Position numbers and translations under genes: made by a program. From positions 1-20,050 of the forward strand of contig DATAWZ010000167.1 of assembly GCA_036266975.1 (NCBI GenBank): a DNA stretch of 20,050 nucleotides, read 5' to 3'. The DNA comes from DATAWZ01 sp036266975. Lineage in GTDB: Bacteria > Actinomycetota > Thermoleophilia > Solirubrobacterales > Solirubrobacteraceae. Shown in pieces: positions 19,644-20,050 of this stretch. The number at the start of each line of letters is the position of its first letter. Position 1 is the stretch's first letter. The notes below the pieces were generated by a model. It was not told the DNA's origin and ran no database searches. It saw only the letters and a list, made by a program, of their open reading frames with translations.

Positions 19644-20050
19644 CCCAAGATCAACAACCTCTCTCCCGGTCGGTGGGCCGGGGCGCCGGGCCAAGGCGGC
19701 CGGCACGCGCGATGCGGCTATGGGCAACCCTCCGGGGCCGCGCCCGTTCCTAGAGCGCGCACGCCGGCAGCGAAACGATGCCTTGGGGTAGCCAACCCCC
19801 GCATTTCAGACTGGCCACGCCGAAGCCGAGCCCGGCGCCCCGCCGCACCGACCACCCCACACGACCCCCACCAGAGGGCCGCGATCAAACACGTCCCTTG
19901 ACAAATCACGCCATATCAGTGATTCATGCGCCCCTTGCGGGGCCCGCCCGGAACCGATGAAAATGCTGTCGGCCGCCCGGTCGACGTCGGCTCTGCTTGG
20001 TGCCGTTGAGCCCGGATATCAGTGAGACGCGAGAGTCTCGGGCACCCCGA
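19644..20050. other. Gene-free stretch: IS right end and flanking DNA
   Basis: No convincing gene on either strand. The first ~275 bases are likely the IS110 right non-coding end. They include GGGGT/ACCCC (19785-19799) and a consensus -35 box TTGACA (19898-19903) pointing out of the element. AATCAC/GTGATT (19904-19909, 19919-19924) spans the presumed end. The decamer ATATCAGTGA occurs at 19913-19922 and again at 20016-20025. A perfect palindrome CGAGAGTCTCG lies at 20030-20040 inside a larger GAGAC/GTCTC hairpin (20024-20039). Confidence 0.5.
19898..19903 (+). promoter_or_regulatory. Outward-facing -35 box at the IS110 right end
   Basis: TTGACA is a perfect -35 hexamer 16 nt inside the presumed right end. 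In circular intermediates of IS110-type elements a right-end -35 joins a left-end -10 to make a junction promoter. No -10 at suitable distance is seen in the present flank, so it is probably silent here. Confidence 0.4.

Larger units (their letters stand above)
18621..19919 (+). mobile_element. Decayed IS110-family insertion sequence
   Basis: The element comprises a structured left end, a transposase pseudogene (18753-19643) and a non-coding right end that reaches about CATATCAG at 19912-19919, a right-end sequence I associate with actinobacterial IS110 elements. IS110 elements have no long terminal inverted repeats, so both limits are estimates: the left one is set just after the 124-bp repeat element. 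With frameshifts and an internal deletion the element cannot move by itself. Confidence 0.6.

Noticed and set aside
1..20050. tRNA or rRNA genes
   Set aside because: No cloverleaf with a TTCGA-type T-loop and CCA-proximal stem, and no rRNA-like conserved segments, were seen on reading both strands.

Overview
The window is very GC-rich DNA with long open frames on both strands, tightly packed genes and an actinobacterial style of gene content. TAnnnT -10 boxes lie only 6-11 nt before several start codons, which suggests leaderless or nearly leaderless transcripts. An actinobacterium, perhaps of the Thermoleophilia/Solirubrobacterales type, fits best. That placement is an inference from composition and gene style; no rRNA or other marker is present.

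Layout, left to right. (1) 1-308: the 5' part of a secreted protein gene (minus), divergent from a polytopic O-antigen-ligase-type membrane protein (344-2653, plus) that ends in TPR-like helices and a Thr/Pro/Ala tail. (2) 2640-9606 (minus): thymidylate kinase (tmk), then, 4 nt downstream, a 2110-residue coiled-coil protein with a C-terminal membrane anchor. It contains exact 14-residue and 32-residue tandem repeats. (3) 9675-10760 (plus): DNA polymerase III delta' subunit, divergent from tmk across a short symmetric promoter region. (4) 10747-12250 (minus): a RimJ/RimL-type GNAT acetyltransferase and a PHP-family phosphoesterase. (5) 12424-16747 (plus): a four-gene overlapping operon encoding 2-oxoacid dehydrogenase E1 alpha, E1 beta, E2 and a leucine/valine-type dehydrogenase. 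It ends in a strong hairpin. (6) 16809-17285 (minus): a small lipoprotein; 17440-18417 (plus): an NMT1/THI5-type substrate-binding lipoprotein. (7) 18418-20050: no intact gene. It holds a 124-bp inverted-repeat element, then a decayed IS110-family insertion sequence with a structured left end and a TTGACA-bearing right end.

How the genes work together. Leucine/valine dehydrogenase would deaminate branched-chain amino acids to 2-oxoacids, which the E1/E2 complex would decarboxylate to branched acyl-CoA, a precursor for branched fatty acids or fuel. No E3 (dihydrolipoamide dehydrogenase) is present, so it must be encoded elsewhere. tmk and holB both serve DNA replication (dTTP supply and clamp loading). 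Why a giant membrane-anchored coiled-coil protein is coupled to tmk is unknown.

The most unusual items are: the giant repeat-bearing coiled-coil protein; two identical 47-bp palindromic elements inserted in frame at the N-terminus of E2; the 124-bp inverted-repeat element beside the IS; and a candidate bridge-RNA region in the IS110 left end.
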